A stretch of DNA of 64,000 nt from Grammothele lineata (lineage: Eukaryota > Basidiomycota > Agaricomycetes > Polyporales > Polyporaceae), in contig NDFF03000382.1 in assembly GCA_002150815.3 (NCBI GenBank), forward strand, positions 186,001 to 250,000. Direction: 5' to 3'. Below the pieces are notes generated by a model. It did not search any database. It was not told the origin of the DNA and saw only the letters and a program-made list of their open reading frames with translations. The translations under genes were made by a program, and so were the position numbers. Below, piece by piece: positions 45,959 to 58,126 of this stretch. The number at the start of each line of letters is the position of its first letter. The stretch's first letter is position 1.

Positions 45959-48096
45959 ATGGGCCGTTTGAAGCAGAAGGGGAAGGCTGGTGCAGCCAAG
46001 GCATATGTTACCCGCTCCGCAGCCATTAAAAAGCTTCAGTGCTCCCTCGCAGACTTCCGGAGGTTATGCATTCTCAAAGGTACGCTCAGAGAAGACAACC
46101 TTGCTTTACTCGAGTTTTGACACAGCACTTCAGGTGTCTACCCTCGCGAGCCTCGCAGTCGGAAGAAGGCAAACAAAGGATCATCTGCACCCACAAATTT
46201 CTACTACGCGAAGGACATTGCATACCTGGCGCATGAACCCGTTCTTCGGAAGCTCCGAGAACACAAGGCTTTTGCGAAGAAGCTTGCTCGCGCACTCGGT
46301 CGAGGCGAATGGAGCAGTGCGAAGAGCTTGGAGGAGAATAAGCCGGTGTATCGCCTGGACCATATCATCAAAGAGCGGTACGTCGTCTAAACCCTTAAAT
46401 CCTCCGGACAGTCCTTGAGTGGGTGCATAGGTATCCGACGTTTGTCGACGCCGTACGCGATATCGACGACGCACTTTGTATGGTCTTCCTATTTGCCTCT
46501 CTCCCCTCCGATTCTAAGGTATCACCTACCCTCGTTGAGAACTGCGCACGGCTAGCCGCAGAGTGGCAGCTGTATGTCATGCACACCCACTCATTGCAGA
46601 AGATTTTCCTTTCGATCAAAGGCATTTATTATCAAGCGGAGGTTTTTGACCAGACGATTACATGGCTGGTCCCATATCAGTTCACCCAGACGGTATGGGC
46701 TAATTGTTTCGTAACTTCAGCACAATCTCACTCTGCATAGATCCCACCAGACGTCGATGTCCGTGTCATGCTCACATTCTTGGAGCTATATCAAACGATG
46801 CTTGGGTTCGTCTTCTTCAAGCTATACACGGATGCAGGACTCGTGTATCCCCCACCTTTGGATACCAAGAAGGACGAGGGCGCAGCTGGGGTCGGCGCGT
46901 TCAGCCTGCAAGAAGCGAAAAAAGACAACCGAGTGGCCGTTCCCACCAATTTGAAAGTTGTTGAGATGGATGGCAAACTTATCTCAAGTAAGGACGTCCG
47001 CCAAACCATCAAAACTATTACGGCCTCTGCGTCGAACGACACAAATGGCCAGATGCCTTCCGTCGACGAAACACCTGCGGTCGATGCCGACGAGGAATTC
47101 GTCGAGGACACGACCGAGGACGCCGATGATGCCCCCTCCGCTCCCGCTTTGACCACCGCCACCCTTCCTACCCTCAAGACACTTTCTACCCTCCCCCAAT
47201 CCACGTCCGCCAAGCTCTTTGCTCCCTACACCTTCTGGCTCTCACGTGAGACCTCCCGACCGATCTTCGAGTTCATCATACGCGCGTTCGGTGGGCGTAT
47301 CGGCTGGCCCGCAACGTCCGGCAGCGGCTCCCCCTTCGACGAGGCCGACGAGTCGATCACGCATGTCATCATCGACCGGCCCGTCGTGCAGCGCGCGACA
47401 GAGAACGAGGCAGATCGCGAGCGTCGCAGCCGTCGCAAGCACGTACAACCGCAGTGGGTCGTCGACTGTGTCAACGCGGGCCGGATCCTTCTTGAAGATC
47501 TATACGCGCAGGGGAAAACGCTTCCGCCGCACCTCAGCCCGTTCGGCGAGCGCGCGGATGCGTACGACCCGACGAAGGGACTCGAAGGCGTAGAGGACGA
47601 GGAGATGGAGGACGAAGAGGAAGTCATCGAGAGCGATGAAGACGAGGAAGCGGCGGAGGCGGAGAGCGACGAGGAGATGGAGGAGCGAAAACCTCACTCG
47701 ACAAAGAAGAGCGTACTGAAGGCTGCTGCTACGGCGGCGGACGAAGCTGCACTGCGGATTGCAGAACTCGAGGCGGAGGCGGCCGGCGTCGACTTTGCCA
47801 CATTCGAGAAGGAGTCGAAGAAGGCACAGAAGAAGGCGAAGAAGGCGCAGACCCCGGCGGTGGACGAGGCGGAGCAGGACATGAACAAGATGATGATGAG
47901 CAACAAGCAGCGAAAACTGTATGAGCGTATGAAGCATGGCGAGAAAAAAAGGACTGCCGAGGTGCGTCCTACCTGCGTCGCGTTGTTCAAATTGTCGCTG
48001 ATCATATGTCTCTGATCATGCGTCTCTCAGAGGCAGCAACTCGAACAGAAGAAGAGGATCATCGAAAAAGAGAGGAAGCGACGGACGAAGTCATGA
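45959..48096 (+). CDS. NOP7: Pescadillo homologue NOP7/PES1
   Basis: Nucleolar factor of the PeBoW (Nop7-Erb1-Ytm1) complex, needed for 27S pre-rRNA processing and 60S assembly. Exons 45959-46079, 46134-46377, 46431-46692, 46741-47961 and 48031-48096 give 637 residues. The Pescadillo N-domain occupies about 1-280 ([80 protein letters not shown]). A BRCT domain follows at about 365-470, starting [16 protein letters not shown] and including the conserved Trp in [14 protein letters not shown]. Then come a strongly acidic stretch, a Lys-rich coiled coil and a basic tail ending RKRRTKS. Length and order match the family. The last exon codes only 21 residues. Confidence 0.95.
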
Positions 48097-48553
48097 TCCC
48101 GTTGGGAGTGTGTGCCTCCAGTCTTTTGCCTTGTTGTGCCAGTCAAATGTTCGCCTTCCCCATGTATCTTCTTCGCTTGTACTCCTTAATCCTTTGAGGC
48201 GTAGTGCGTTGTATTCCCTGCTTGATAGCTCTGTGCGACCAGACCCACGCCCGAGATATCGCCAGCTCAAGCCAGTACTTTGAGGTCGACATGCCCCTAC
48301 TAAGTAGAAGGGTGACCTTGTATGTGTAACGGCGCTGCTCTAAAGCGTATGTGTGACAACGTGTGGATGCCTCACTGTTCTCCTTTATTTCATAGGTGCA
48401 CGGTGCAGAGATAACATGGTCTCTTCCAGGAGCAGAGCGTATAAACCAATTTACACCGAGAACATTGATCCGAATGGTTCCATTTCCCTTGGCACGGACG
48501 ACGCCGTTCATATACACAGAACCCAGGAAAGCCTCTAAGATACATGAAGATGA
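48097..48553. other. Convergent spacer between NOP7 and the LRAT-like gene
   Basis: Holds the 3' untranslated regions of both genes; no further gene seen. Confidence 0.5.
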
Positions 48554-49003
48554 TCAGATTTCTCCTAGTTCCCAAGCCTCAAGTAACCCAAGCATCACCG
48601 TCCGAAGACCAGTCCACGAGAGATTATCAATAGCAAAACCTGCATGTTTCAGCTCGCGGAGGGCGTCCCACACCCAATTTTGGCAATTCCACGAGGGGTC
48701 GAGGCGGACGATGGGAACTTGGGCGAGGATACGCTCGAAATCTTCGAGAGCGTCCGCAGGGATGCGACCTATGGTGAAAGATCCGCGCCAGCCGTCGTGT
48801 CGAATAGGGACGTTGCGCTCAACGGCGAAAGTGAAGGTGTCGACGTTGCCGGCTGCGTTGTACACATTACTCGTTGGACGATTTTCAGAGCCGGAGACTC
48901 TGTAAGTGAGGGCCCAATGAAGTGGTAGGATGTTTCCCTGGGCGTCCTTGCCTCGCCACCATTGAGTGACTTCAAGTGGGAGCTGGGAGCTGGTTCCCGC
49001 CAT
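48554..49003 (-). CDS. Small protein with an LRAT/NlpC-like H...NC pattern (unknown function)
   Basis: Single-exon frame of 149 residues beginning MAGTSSQLPLEVTQWWRGKD. I do not recognise a named family by overall similarity, though short proteins of this kind occur in Agaricomycetes. The layout recalls the permuted papain-like LRAT/HRASLS fold: PLHWALTY around His29, then a strand-like NVYNAAGNVDTFTFAVE, and later PSWNCQNWVWDALRELK around Cys107. In HRASLS enzymes the equivalent parts are an HWA motif and NCEHFV about 90 residues on; the spacing here is 78. This suggests a thiol hydrolase or acyltransferase, or an inactive relative. Assignment is an inference from the pattern only. No signal peptide or membrane helix is visible. 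Confidence 0.6.
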   Translation of the reverse strand: MAGTSSQLPLEVTQWWRGKDAQGNILPLHWALTYRVSGSENRPTSNVYNAAGNVDTFTFAVERNVPIRHDGWRGSFTIGRIPADALEDFERILAQVPIVRLDPSWNCQNWVWDALRELKHAGFAIDNLSWTGLRTVMLGLLEAWELGEI

Positions 49004-49169
49004 TGCGAGTCACTAAGGACGACCATCACAGGATGAGAATGCGTCAAGCGAAAAGGAGCGCATCCATGTGGGAGCATACAGTATCTGGAAAATGCCGAGA
49101 GGGCTGGCTGACTCGAAGGACAGCTTCAGGACAGATAGAATGGCATGTATGGGGAAGAACTTACGGAGA

Positions 49170-49456
49170 CTAGTCGTGCAGTTCGTCGATGTCGGGAAAA
49201 GAGCCGGGAGGTCTGGGGGGCCCGTAGAGAGCAGTGTTGACGAATTTCGCCAAGTGGATGGCGCTGTAGACCTGGGGCCAAATCTGTATCTCTCATTTGG
49301 AAGTCAGGCGGAAGACGTCCCGGACGTTTAGGCCGAGAACAAAGGAAGCGGAGTGACTTGCATGTTCCGGGCTTCTTCCAGCTCCTCGTCGGGCTCGCCC
49401 CGGCGGCCCGGGTGCACAGACGCCGAGCTGCGGGCACGTGACGTTTGAGCTCTCAT
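49170..49456 (-). CDS. Small protein of 70 residues, unknown function
   Basis: Two exons, 49358-49456 and 49170-49283, sum to 213 bases. The intron starts GTCACT, a weak donor, and ends ATACAG. The first half is Arg/Ser-rich and ends in an acidic helix (EPDEELEEARNMQ). The second half (IWPQVYSAIHLAKFVNTALY, then a Pro-rich turn and DIDELHD) looks like a conserved amphipathic helix. I do not recognise it. It is divergent from the Sec7 gene with 151 bases between starts. The natural look of the second exon and the tidy stop after DELHD support a real gene, but without homology this is tentative. Confidence 0.45.
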
Positions 49457-49607
49457 ACCCCGGAAATAGCAGGCGACGGTGGACTGCAACGAGATCGAGA
49501 AGAGTTGGACGCGACCGACGACGACGATAGCCACTGTCTGCAGCCCTGGAGTCTCTCGCGCTCGCTCCCCCTCTTTCCCCCTCCCTTCTCCGGTCCACGG
49601 ACGTGGT

Positions 49608-52600
49608 ATGGTCGCTCTTTTCGGCTTCTCCAACAAGGGCTCTCCCTCTCGAGTTGTTCGAAACGCCGAGGCGTCCGCAACCCCACCTCCACCTTACTCC
49701 CAGGACACTTCCGACCCTGCATTTTTCGCGACAGAGACGACGACAACGACCACTACCCACGTCGTGACGACCACAACCCAGACTACCACTCATTTCTTTT
49801 CTCTTCCTCTCTGGCGACGTCGCGCCCCAGCTTACCCCCACTCTCAAGCCGCTGCCCACTCTACGGACGAGCTTGGTCTCTTTGGCGCCCAACAAGGCTC
49901 TTTGCTCACCCCGTCTCCCATGCAAATCAGGAATAAGGAACTTCCCCCGACGCCTGAGCTCAGCCCAGAACATCTCACGCCCCCATCCCGGCTCTCTCCA
50001 GACCCGCAGCCGCCAGAGGGCGATGAGAACCGGAGAGCTAGGAGGAAGGGTGTGTCTAAGTCCGGTGCTCCTTCCATCGCGTCCTCGCGTGCATCCTCTC
50101 TCCAGCCCGCATCCCGTTCTTCATATGCCCCCGGAGACTCTTCTCAACCCACAGTTGCTCTTGCGCGCGCGGCCTTAGGGCTTGGCCTTCCTCACGCGTC
50201 ACCGTCCACCACGGAGTTGAACACAGTCTCTTTCCTTCCCGCCTCATCGCCGAACACATCCGATTCTCGACGCCCGAGTACGGTTGTCCGACACGCGAAG
50301 AGCTTCTACAAGGAGCCATCATCCTCCCCCTCCGATGACCCTTCCCCTTCTGCCCCTCGAGAGCGTCGAAGGACGCGCGGTCTCTCTCTGGGTCCTCTGA
50401 ATCTCATGTCATCGTCCGACGTAAAGGGTAAACAACGGGAATTGGACAGTCCTTCTGAGTCCAAGCAACTGTCTCGCAAAAGTTCGTTTTGGACTCGAAG
50501 ACGGGTGAATTCGCGGCCCGACCCTCCAGAAAACGCGGTACCCCCTTCACCACAACCACAGCCGACGCTCCCTGCATTTCCGCCAGTCTCCCCGTTCGTT
50601 ATCAATACCCCTGTACCATCACCTGGACTGGCTGCTTCAAGCCAGTCACCGGACCTGTATCGACGACATTCAGAACGAACGCGAAAACATAGCCATAGAA
50701 AAGAAGATGAGAAACCGCCAGCAGATACGTCGCCTAAGATACCCACTGTTTCTCTCCATTCGCGGAGGAGACGAGGGTCTCAAAGGCCTCAAACAGCTGA
50801 TTCTGCCTCTGGTCTACGGATATCGCTCCTAGGCGAATCTCATCCTATCACTGCTTCCCCTCCTTCTACACCCCTTCAGACCCCGAATGAACGAGCGGCT
50901 CCCCCTTCATACCCTTCCGCGCAGGTAGAGCAGCAGTTGCAACAGCCTCAACAGCGTACTCGTGCACACACCAACCCTCCTCTCCTCCACCGTTTATCCG
51001 TTAATCTCTTTGGGAGCTCTTCACCTGGCACCCACACCCCGACGTCGACAAGCTCTCCGAACGTCTTCGACGGACATGTGACGTCGCCGCCTTCCAGTCT
51101 TGGGTCCTCGCGCCCTTCGTTGTCGAAACCCTCGGTTGAGATACCCAGACCTCGGTCCGACGAGGAGTCTCCGGAGGTGTACCTTCAAAGATTGGTCGAA
51201 GCAGTCAGCAAAGCTGAGGTTGCAACCGTTTTAGCATCCAGGCACGTCCATTTGATGTATGTGGCGCCAGTATGATGACGTATCTGACCTTGACTCATTG
51301 CAGTGCTGACGAGTTTCATGCTCGGGCGCTCCGCGCGTACATCGAGCGCTTCAACTTTGTTGGGGATCCGGTTGACGTCGCGGTCCGCAAGCTCTTGATG
51401 GATGTGGGCCTTCCGCGCGAGACCCAGCAGATCGACCGTGTCGTTGAGGCTTTCGCTGCACGTTATGTTCAATGTAATCCTAACTTATTCTCATCCGACG
51501 GTAAGTCTTCCCGCTGCATCCCGAGTGCTCGACCTAACTCTAGGGTTTCGTGCCGTAGACCATCCTTATATCCTAGCATTCAGCCTTATAATGTTGCACA
51601 CGGATGCGTTCAACAAGTCTAATAAGCGGAAAATGTCGAAACAGGACTATGTCAAGAATACGCGTCTACCTGGTGTAGCCCCGGAGGTCCTTGATGTACG
51701 TTCACCTTGGTCGCCTGTTTGCGTGTCTCGTCTGAGCCGTGGAAATACTGACTACGTGTAGTGTTTTTACGATAATATTGTCTTTGCGCCATTCATTTTC
51801 ATCGAGGACCCTCTGGACGTTAACGGGCAGCGCGGTCTGGTGCCTGAAGCCATTTCTCGGCGGATGTCGACAATCAGTGCTGCTTCCCCGGGAGGGTTGA
51901 ATGGTACGGGCTCGACACTCCTTGGAAAGGGCAACAAGATCGACCCTTACTACCTCATCACGCGAGTGCGTATCTCATGATCGTTGCTCAGTACGCAGAA
52001 ATTCACGAGTACGATGTCACACAGAACCTCCTCGACGATCTTCGGGTGGACGTACATTCCTTTGTACCTCCTGAGAGTCCGTATTTCTATCAAGGGACTG
52101 CTGGTCCATGGGACGAAGATGAGCTTCAACGTGCGTTCGCTTTGGCAGCCACGGTCGAAGTCACTGGTTTGGAAAACCGGTATATGTCGTCGCCGTGGTT
52201 CAGTCTCAGCGTTTCTGGTGGCCCCGGCCCGATTTTCCAGTCTTCCCTCGGTGCGATGCCCTACACGCCGTCTCCATTTGGGAACTCTGTCATCAAGGTG
52301 TCTAAAGTCGGCCTTTTGATACGGAAGGAGGACATGGCAGAGGGTGGCAAGCGCGCGATGAACAGGAAGTGGCGCGAGTGGTGTATCGTGCTTACCGGCT
52401 CGCAACTCCTGTTCTTCCGGGACGCATCGTGGATGAACAACTTGCAGGCGCGAAGCGATCAGAGTAATGGGCAGGTTGTCCTCCCACAAACGATGCTGCC
52501 GCAGCCCGACGAGATGTTGTCAGTACGTGACACGGTCGCCGTATGGGATAAGTCATACACCAAGGTAAGTAAACTCATACTCTGCCGTGGTTCGAGAGGC

Positions 52601-54257
52601 TTACCAGCAGTATCCCCAGTACGCCAACACGCTACGCCTTGTGGTTCCAGATGGTCGCCAGTACCTTCTCCAAGCTCACGACGAGAAGGAAATGAACGAG
52701 TGGATTGCCTGCGTCAATTACGCTAGCACGTTCAAATCGGCCGGCGTGCGGATGCGGTCGCTTGGCCTCTCCAACAGGGATATCGAACTTACCGGAATCG
52801 CGGCTGCTACGTCACACCTGAAGGATGTGAAGCATAATCTCAACAATGGGGCACCGTCACCGGTGATTCGCACATGGAATGGGCGAAGGTCGGAGGACGT
52901 TCCTCGTCCGACGACAGTCGAACATGAGTCTAGCATGTCGGCAGAGGATGGCCCACGGGGAAGGCAGACGTCTGTCGGCTCCGTCGGCTCGGATGTGACC
53001 ACGCCTCCGTTTGAGAACACTTCGCGGCTGTTCAAGGCGACACTCGACGAAGTCAAGACAGAGCTCGCGACCGGCAAATGGCGTGGGTCCGACGACGCGA
53101 TGAGCATCCGCTCGGGCCGGAAACGCGCGTACAGCCTGGAGTCGACGTTCGGGACGCCTTCCACGCCTGTGCAGCAGACGAAGCCGAAGCTCTCCTCTCG
53201 CCCGGAGGTCATCCGTGCCAAGGTGTCCGAGATCGAGGCGCGGCTCGAGATGGCGCGCACGACGCTCGACGGGGACATGCGCTTCGTGCGGAACCTAGCG
53301 GTGCTTACGCCCTTCCAGCGCGCGACGCGCGACCGCCTTCAGGCCGCGGTGCAGGGTGTCGCGAAGCGCGTGATGCAGGTCCGACTCGATATTGAGAGGC
53401 TTGCGTGCCATAGGGACGTGCTCGTCGCGGACCTCGCTGCAGAGGAGAGGCACTGGCGACAGACGAAGCAGCTGGCGCTTCGTGCGGCGACGCAGAAATT
53501 GGCGAGCCAGCGCGAGGCCGAGGCACAGGAACGGAGGGAGAACGAGGAGGCACAGGCGCGCCAGCGGAGTAGAGGGAACGGGCGCGTGCCCGCGCTGACG
53601 TTGTCTGCGTACGTGGACCAGACTTCGTCGTCCTCTAGCTCATCTCCAGTGCCCATCCCTCGCCTATCTGCATCGTCGCACGCCCGCGGACAAGATTCGT
53701 CTTTCGCGGAATCCTTCCATTCTGCTCTCTCTGGTGGTTCTGCCTGGCATGGTCGCCACAGCAGTGCAGCGCTCTCGTTTGGTTCTCCCAGGGCGTACAA
53801 CTCATCCATGACGACCCCTCTCGAGGCAACTGTGTCCGACACGTCGCCACCGACGCCGGAGTCGCCGAAGCAGCGTCGCTCGCCGGCGCCTCTCGTCGCA
53901 CAACGCTCGATGGAGAGCACGGTCAGCACCGACGACGGCGTGTCTTCGTCCCATCACGAAAAGTTCTACACCGCGCCAGAGACGCAAGAGGAGCAGGCGG
54001 AGGAGTGGCACAAGACGCGGGCGGCGAAGCGGGTATCGCTCGTGAAACTGCCCTCGGACCTGAGCGGTATGCTGCACCTGTTCGGCAAGCACGCCCGCGA
54101 CGAGACCGCGACGCCGGCCTCAGGCCCGCTCGTGGAATCGGAGGAGTCGGCGGCGGCGATGACACCTACGTCCCCTGCGCGGCGGGACGGCCCGCCCGAA
54201 TCGTCCTCGCCGCACGCGCGGCATCCAAACGCCACAGTGACGATGCTGGACATGTGA
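49608..54257 (+). CDS. Sec7-PH domain guanine nucleotide exchange factor for ARF GTPases
   Basis: Large ARF exchange factor of the fungal Syt1/EFA6-like class, acting at Golgi or plasma membrane. Exons 49608-51241 (or to 51256), 51304-51500, 51559-51695, 51762-51965, 52025-52564 and 52611-54257 give about 1452 residues. Residues 1-520 are disordered and Ser/Pro-rich. The Sec7 domain (about 525-720) shows FNFVGDPVDVAVRKLLMDVG, the glutamic-finger segment LPRETQQIDRVVEAFAARY, and HPYILAFSLIMLHTDAFNKS with NKRKMSKQDYVKN. A PH domain at about 810-945 includes RKWREWCIVLTGSQLLFFRD and YLLQAHDEKEMNEWIACVNY. A coiled coil follows at about 1100-1230, and the C-terminus is low-complexity. The first intron can be read with a GC donor (AG|GCACGT) or a GT donor 15 bases downstream; both keep frame. 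Confidence 0.92.
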
Positions 54258-55287
54258 GGATGGAGGTTTCGGATGCGCTGAGCAGCCGGCTGTGGTGGAG
54301 GTGCGGGGTGATGATACTTTGGATGGCTGACGCGTTACGTGAGTCGTGCGCGTCGCTGGCTTGCCGCCGTTTTGCATTTCTGTACGTTTTCGCAGCATCC
54401 TCGCACGCTTTTGTTAGACTGTCGATATTGCGGAGCCGATCGCACATCTTCTATGGCCATTACACGCAGCACACACGTGGAGCGGTCACCGTCGTCGGCG
54501 CCGTTCGTGTTTTACTCGCACGACTGTTGAACAAGCTCGTGCCCACAAGCTCTCAGGTGGGTGTTTCCCCGTCCTCCCCCCGCTATCGAAGTTCTCTCGC
54601 TAGGGTGGCAGAATGCTTATCCGACGGCGGCTATCCAAAGATGGAACCCGTTGTAGAAAGAAGTAGCATCCAACTGGTATAGCAAGACACTGCACGGGAC
54701 CGAACAAGTCCTTCGAGGGAGTAGCTCAGACGCCCGGGGATCTAGCGTCGGAGGCACTTGTCGGCGCCCGGGCAGGCGAAGCCGAGGAAGCGGGGGAGAG
54801 CCAATGGGAGCCCGGCGGGATGGCCGGAAGGGGAACGCAGACGCCGAGGCGACATCAGCACGCGGAGGAGTTGCCCTGCAGTTTCCGAAACGGGGGCGTG
54901 GGGAGGGGATCTGAGATGGGGGTATCCAGGTGGGCGGGGTAGCCGCGGCAGCCGCTCGTAGCCGATCGCGTTCCGGGAGCGCGTACGGCTCGCGAGTCGC
55001 GACTCTGCGCCGGCTCGGGTGTCCCACTGGTGTCCCTGCCTGCCCTGCCCTGCCCGACAGAGAGGCCCAGAGGGGAGCGCGTCCGACGCCCATCTCGCGC
55101 CTCTTCCTCCTCCTCGGTGCGCGCATGTCCCTCCCCCTGCCGTCGCCTTGACTCCTCGCGCCCTCTCTCCCTTTTGCTTCCATGTACAGCTCTTGACGTC
55201 TTCCTGCGCACATATCGCCCTATCAGTCATTTTCCCTCGCACTCCCTCTTTCGCCGCTAGGGCGCCCCTCCGGCACCCGCCCCATCC
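54258..55287. other. Intergenic, 1.0 kb
   Basis: 3' region of the Sec7 gene followed by a GC-rich and then pyrimidine-rich stretch that probably contains the promoter and leader of the next gene. No gene recognised. Confidence 0.5.
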
Positions 55288-58126
55288 ATGCTCTTCTCCA
55301 ACACAAACCGCAAGACGTTCTCCCTCAGCATCAACCTCTCCTTCTCCAGGTCCTCTCCAAGTAATGCCCGCCAGACAACAGAGCCCCCCGCGTCCGCCAA
55401 GGCCCTGCCTTCCCTCCCTTGCGATAGCATCGCCTCCCCGAGGAGTCCCCTGCCACAACCTGCTTCCCCGCCTCTGAAGCAGGAACAGCCGCTCCTCGCT
55501 ATCCCCCTTACAGACGCTCTTGACCCATCCGAAAAGATGAAACTCCTCCGCACTTCACGGAAACTCAGTCGCATCCTCGGCGAGGTACCCATTCTCGTCC
55601 CCGTGGAGGATGTTGCCACCCCCGTCGCTGAGACCCGTCAAGGCGCGTCCTTCAGCGAGCCCTCAACTTCCGCCTCGACGTCTGCCTCTGCCGCGCGCAC
55701 GCAGCCACCGCCGCTCACCGACCGAGACGGCTCGCTCAAGCGTAGCGCAACCGTCGCCCATAATAGGTTCTCGCAGCAGAGCGGTATTCATCGCGCACGT
55801 TCTCTCGCCTCTCTCCGCCCCGCACTCAGCATTCCCCGGCCCGCCCTCTCGGCTCGTCCTTCGAGAGACACAGGCTTCCGCGAGCGTCTTCCCCCGCCTC
55901 TGCCCCCGTCACCCATCTCGCTTGTCAGTCCGTCGTCCGAGTCGATCAAGAAGAGCTTGCCTGCGCTGCCTCACCGCCGCGACTCTGTCATGTCCTCCTC
56001 TTCACGCCGGAACTCGACCTCTTCCCTCGGGCTATCTCCGGAGAAGACGCCCGAGCAGGTGCAGCGCGCCCGCGCGGCGAAGCTCACCCGTCAGCTCGGA
56101 GAGAACGTTCCCCCAGACGTCCTCCTCCGCGCCGCGTCTCCCGCACCGCGGCCCCCAATGACGTCCCCGTCGTTCGTCTCCCTCACGCTCACTGAGGCCT
56201 CGTCCGCCGCGCACGACCGCCCACTGCCGCCGACGCCGGACGAGCTGGCAAAGCGGCCACGTCCTAACCGATCTGTTAAGCGTCGCCTCAGCTTAGACGT
56301 ACGGAGCGAGGCCTCATTGTCCTCAGGGACGCTCAAGGCCAGGGGACTACTTAAGAAGGCCGGCTCGTCGAGGCGCAAGGCACGGCCCCTCACCGCCGGC
56401 GCGGTGGAGACCCTGCGGAGGATGCCTAAATTCGAGGATTCGGACACGGAGATGGACGTCGACGCGGACGACGAGCTGCTCTGGTCGCCTGCGGAGCGGC
56501 AGCGCGCGCTCAACGTGCGACGCGCGCGCAAGATGGCTCAGGTACGCACTTGCTTCTGGTGTGCCGCTCGGAGAGTGTGGGTTTTCAGTGCTGATCGACA
56601 CGGGCGCTGGTTGTGTGTTTTATCTTTCGCAGTTGTTTGGTAACGACCCCCCGCCCGCGCTGTTCCAGATAACCAACTTTCCTGCCCCGCAGAACGCCCC
56701 GGACGAGACGATGTCTTTGGCGCTCCAGATCCACCACGGGAGACGACACTCGCATGCGACTATCATGTCTATCACTCCAGCGCCGACGCCGCCTACCTTG
56801 GACGAAGGGCGACACAGCAGTGATGGTGTGCCCAGAAATATCTCCCCTCTGATTTTCGCAAACCCGACCGTAGAGCCTCCTTCCGGAGAGTCGACGCCCT
56901 ACGTCGGTTCAGAGGACGATGGTCACGACGAAGAACTCCTACCCTACCTTAACTCTCCTAGTACCTCAGCCCGCGACGGTTTGCCGCCTGTGCCACCGAG
57001 CATCCCCTCATTACCCTCCCTCTACTCGCGTCTCACCTCACCCAGCCAACAGTCGTTGTCCGCCGGCTCGACGATGTCTCAAACTCAAGTCCCGTCCGTC
57101 AACTCCCAAGTCCCGCTCTCTCCTGTCCGCTCGGTCCACTCACAACCTCCGCTCTCGCCCGCGAAATCGACATTCTCCGCTAGCCCCCAGCCCACGCACC
57201 GCGGCTCCATCTCTGCTCCAACGTCGCCGCCTGCACCTGCGTCCCCACTCTCCCCTGTCTCCCCAGGTACCGTCTCGGAGACGAACAGCCCATCGGATCC
57301 CAATTTCCGTACCCGCCGCCTCCGAGCCGCGAAGCTCTCACGTTTCTTCGGCGTCGGGTTGCACGACATCAGCGGGATGCTGACGCCCCCGGGGAGTGAC
57401 CCGTCGTCGACGCCTGCCTCGCGTGCGGCCTCACCCCCGCCCTCCGCGTTCCCGCCTATGCACCTCCCACTCCCGACGCCGGTCAGGCCACCGCCATCAC
57501 CGTCGTCCACGCGCACGCGTTGGTCAGAAGGCGCGGACGCACCCCCTCCTGTACCCCCGTCTCCGACGACATCAAGGCGTCGGCCGTTCTCCATGTCCGG
57601 CGCCAGCACGGCCGAGTCCGTCGAGAGTGCGACGTCCGCGTCCGCGTCCGCATCTGCGTATCCGCCGTCGCGGCGTGGGCGGAAGCGCACGACGAGCTCG
57701 GGCAGCCGCAGTCGCAGCGAGAGCGCGGCACGGCGCGCAGCGAGGCGGGCGCAGGCGCAGCTGACGGACTCGCAGACGTCGCTGCAGTCGTCGCTGCATT
57801 CACATTCGCAGGCCCACTCGCCGCCGCTGCCGCCGCCGCCTGTGCCCGCGAAGCTGCCGTTCCAACAGCGGCGAGACCACCCGTACCAGCAGTTCCAGCC
57901 ACACGCTCCGAGCGAGATGCCGTTCGTGGACCGGAGCCAGTCGGCGGAGGACGCGGAGCGGCCGGCGCTGCGGGCGGACGGACGGGCGTATTCGACGACG
58001 GTCGAGGTCGCGTCCGAGCGGGCCGGTGGAGGCTACTTCTTCCTCGAGAAGAGCCGCCGGAGGGAGAAGGGCCGGTCGGAACTCGAGATGCACGCGGCGA
58101 TCAAGCAGCTGCGGAAGATCAAGTAA
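55288..58126 (+). CDS. Large intrinsically disordered protein, unknown function
   Basis: Two exons, 55288-56541 and 56633-58126, encode 915 residues. Nearly all of it is Ser/Pro/Arg-rich low complexity. Short ordered islands appear: KMKLLRTSRKLSRILGEVP near residue 95, EQVQRARAAKLTRQLGENVP near 255, and RTRRLRAAKLSRFFGVGLHD in the second exon. The last two share the pattern (R)RAAKLxRxxG and look like two copies of one helical motif. The protein ends in a segment that may be ordered (GGGYFFLEKSRRREKGRSEL) with EMHAAIKQLRKIK. I recognise similar RAAKLxRFFG proteins in Agaricomycetes, all uncharacterised. The frame is supported by the phase-correct intron and consistent codon bias, not by a known domain. 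Confidence 0.75.
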
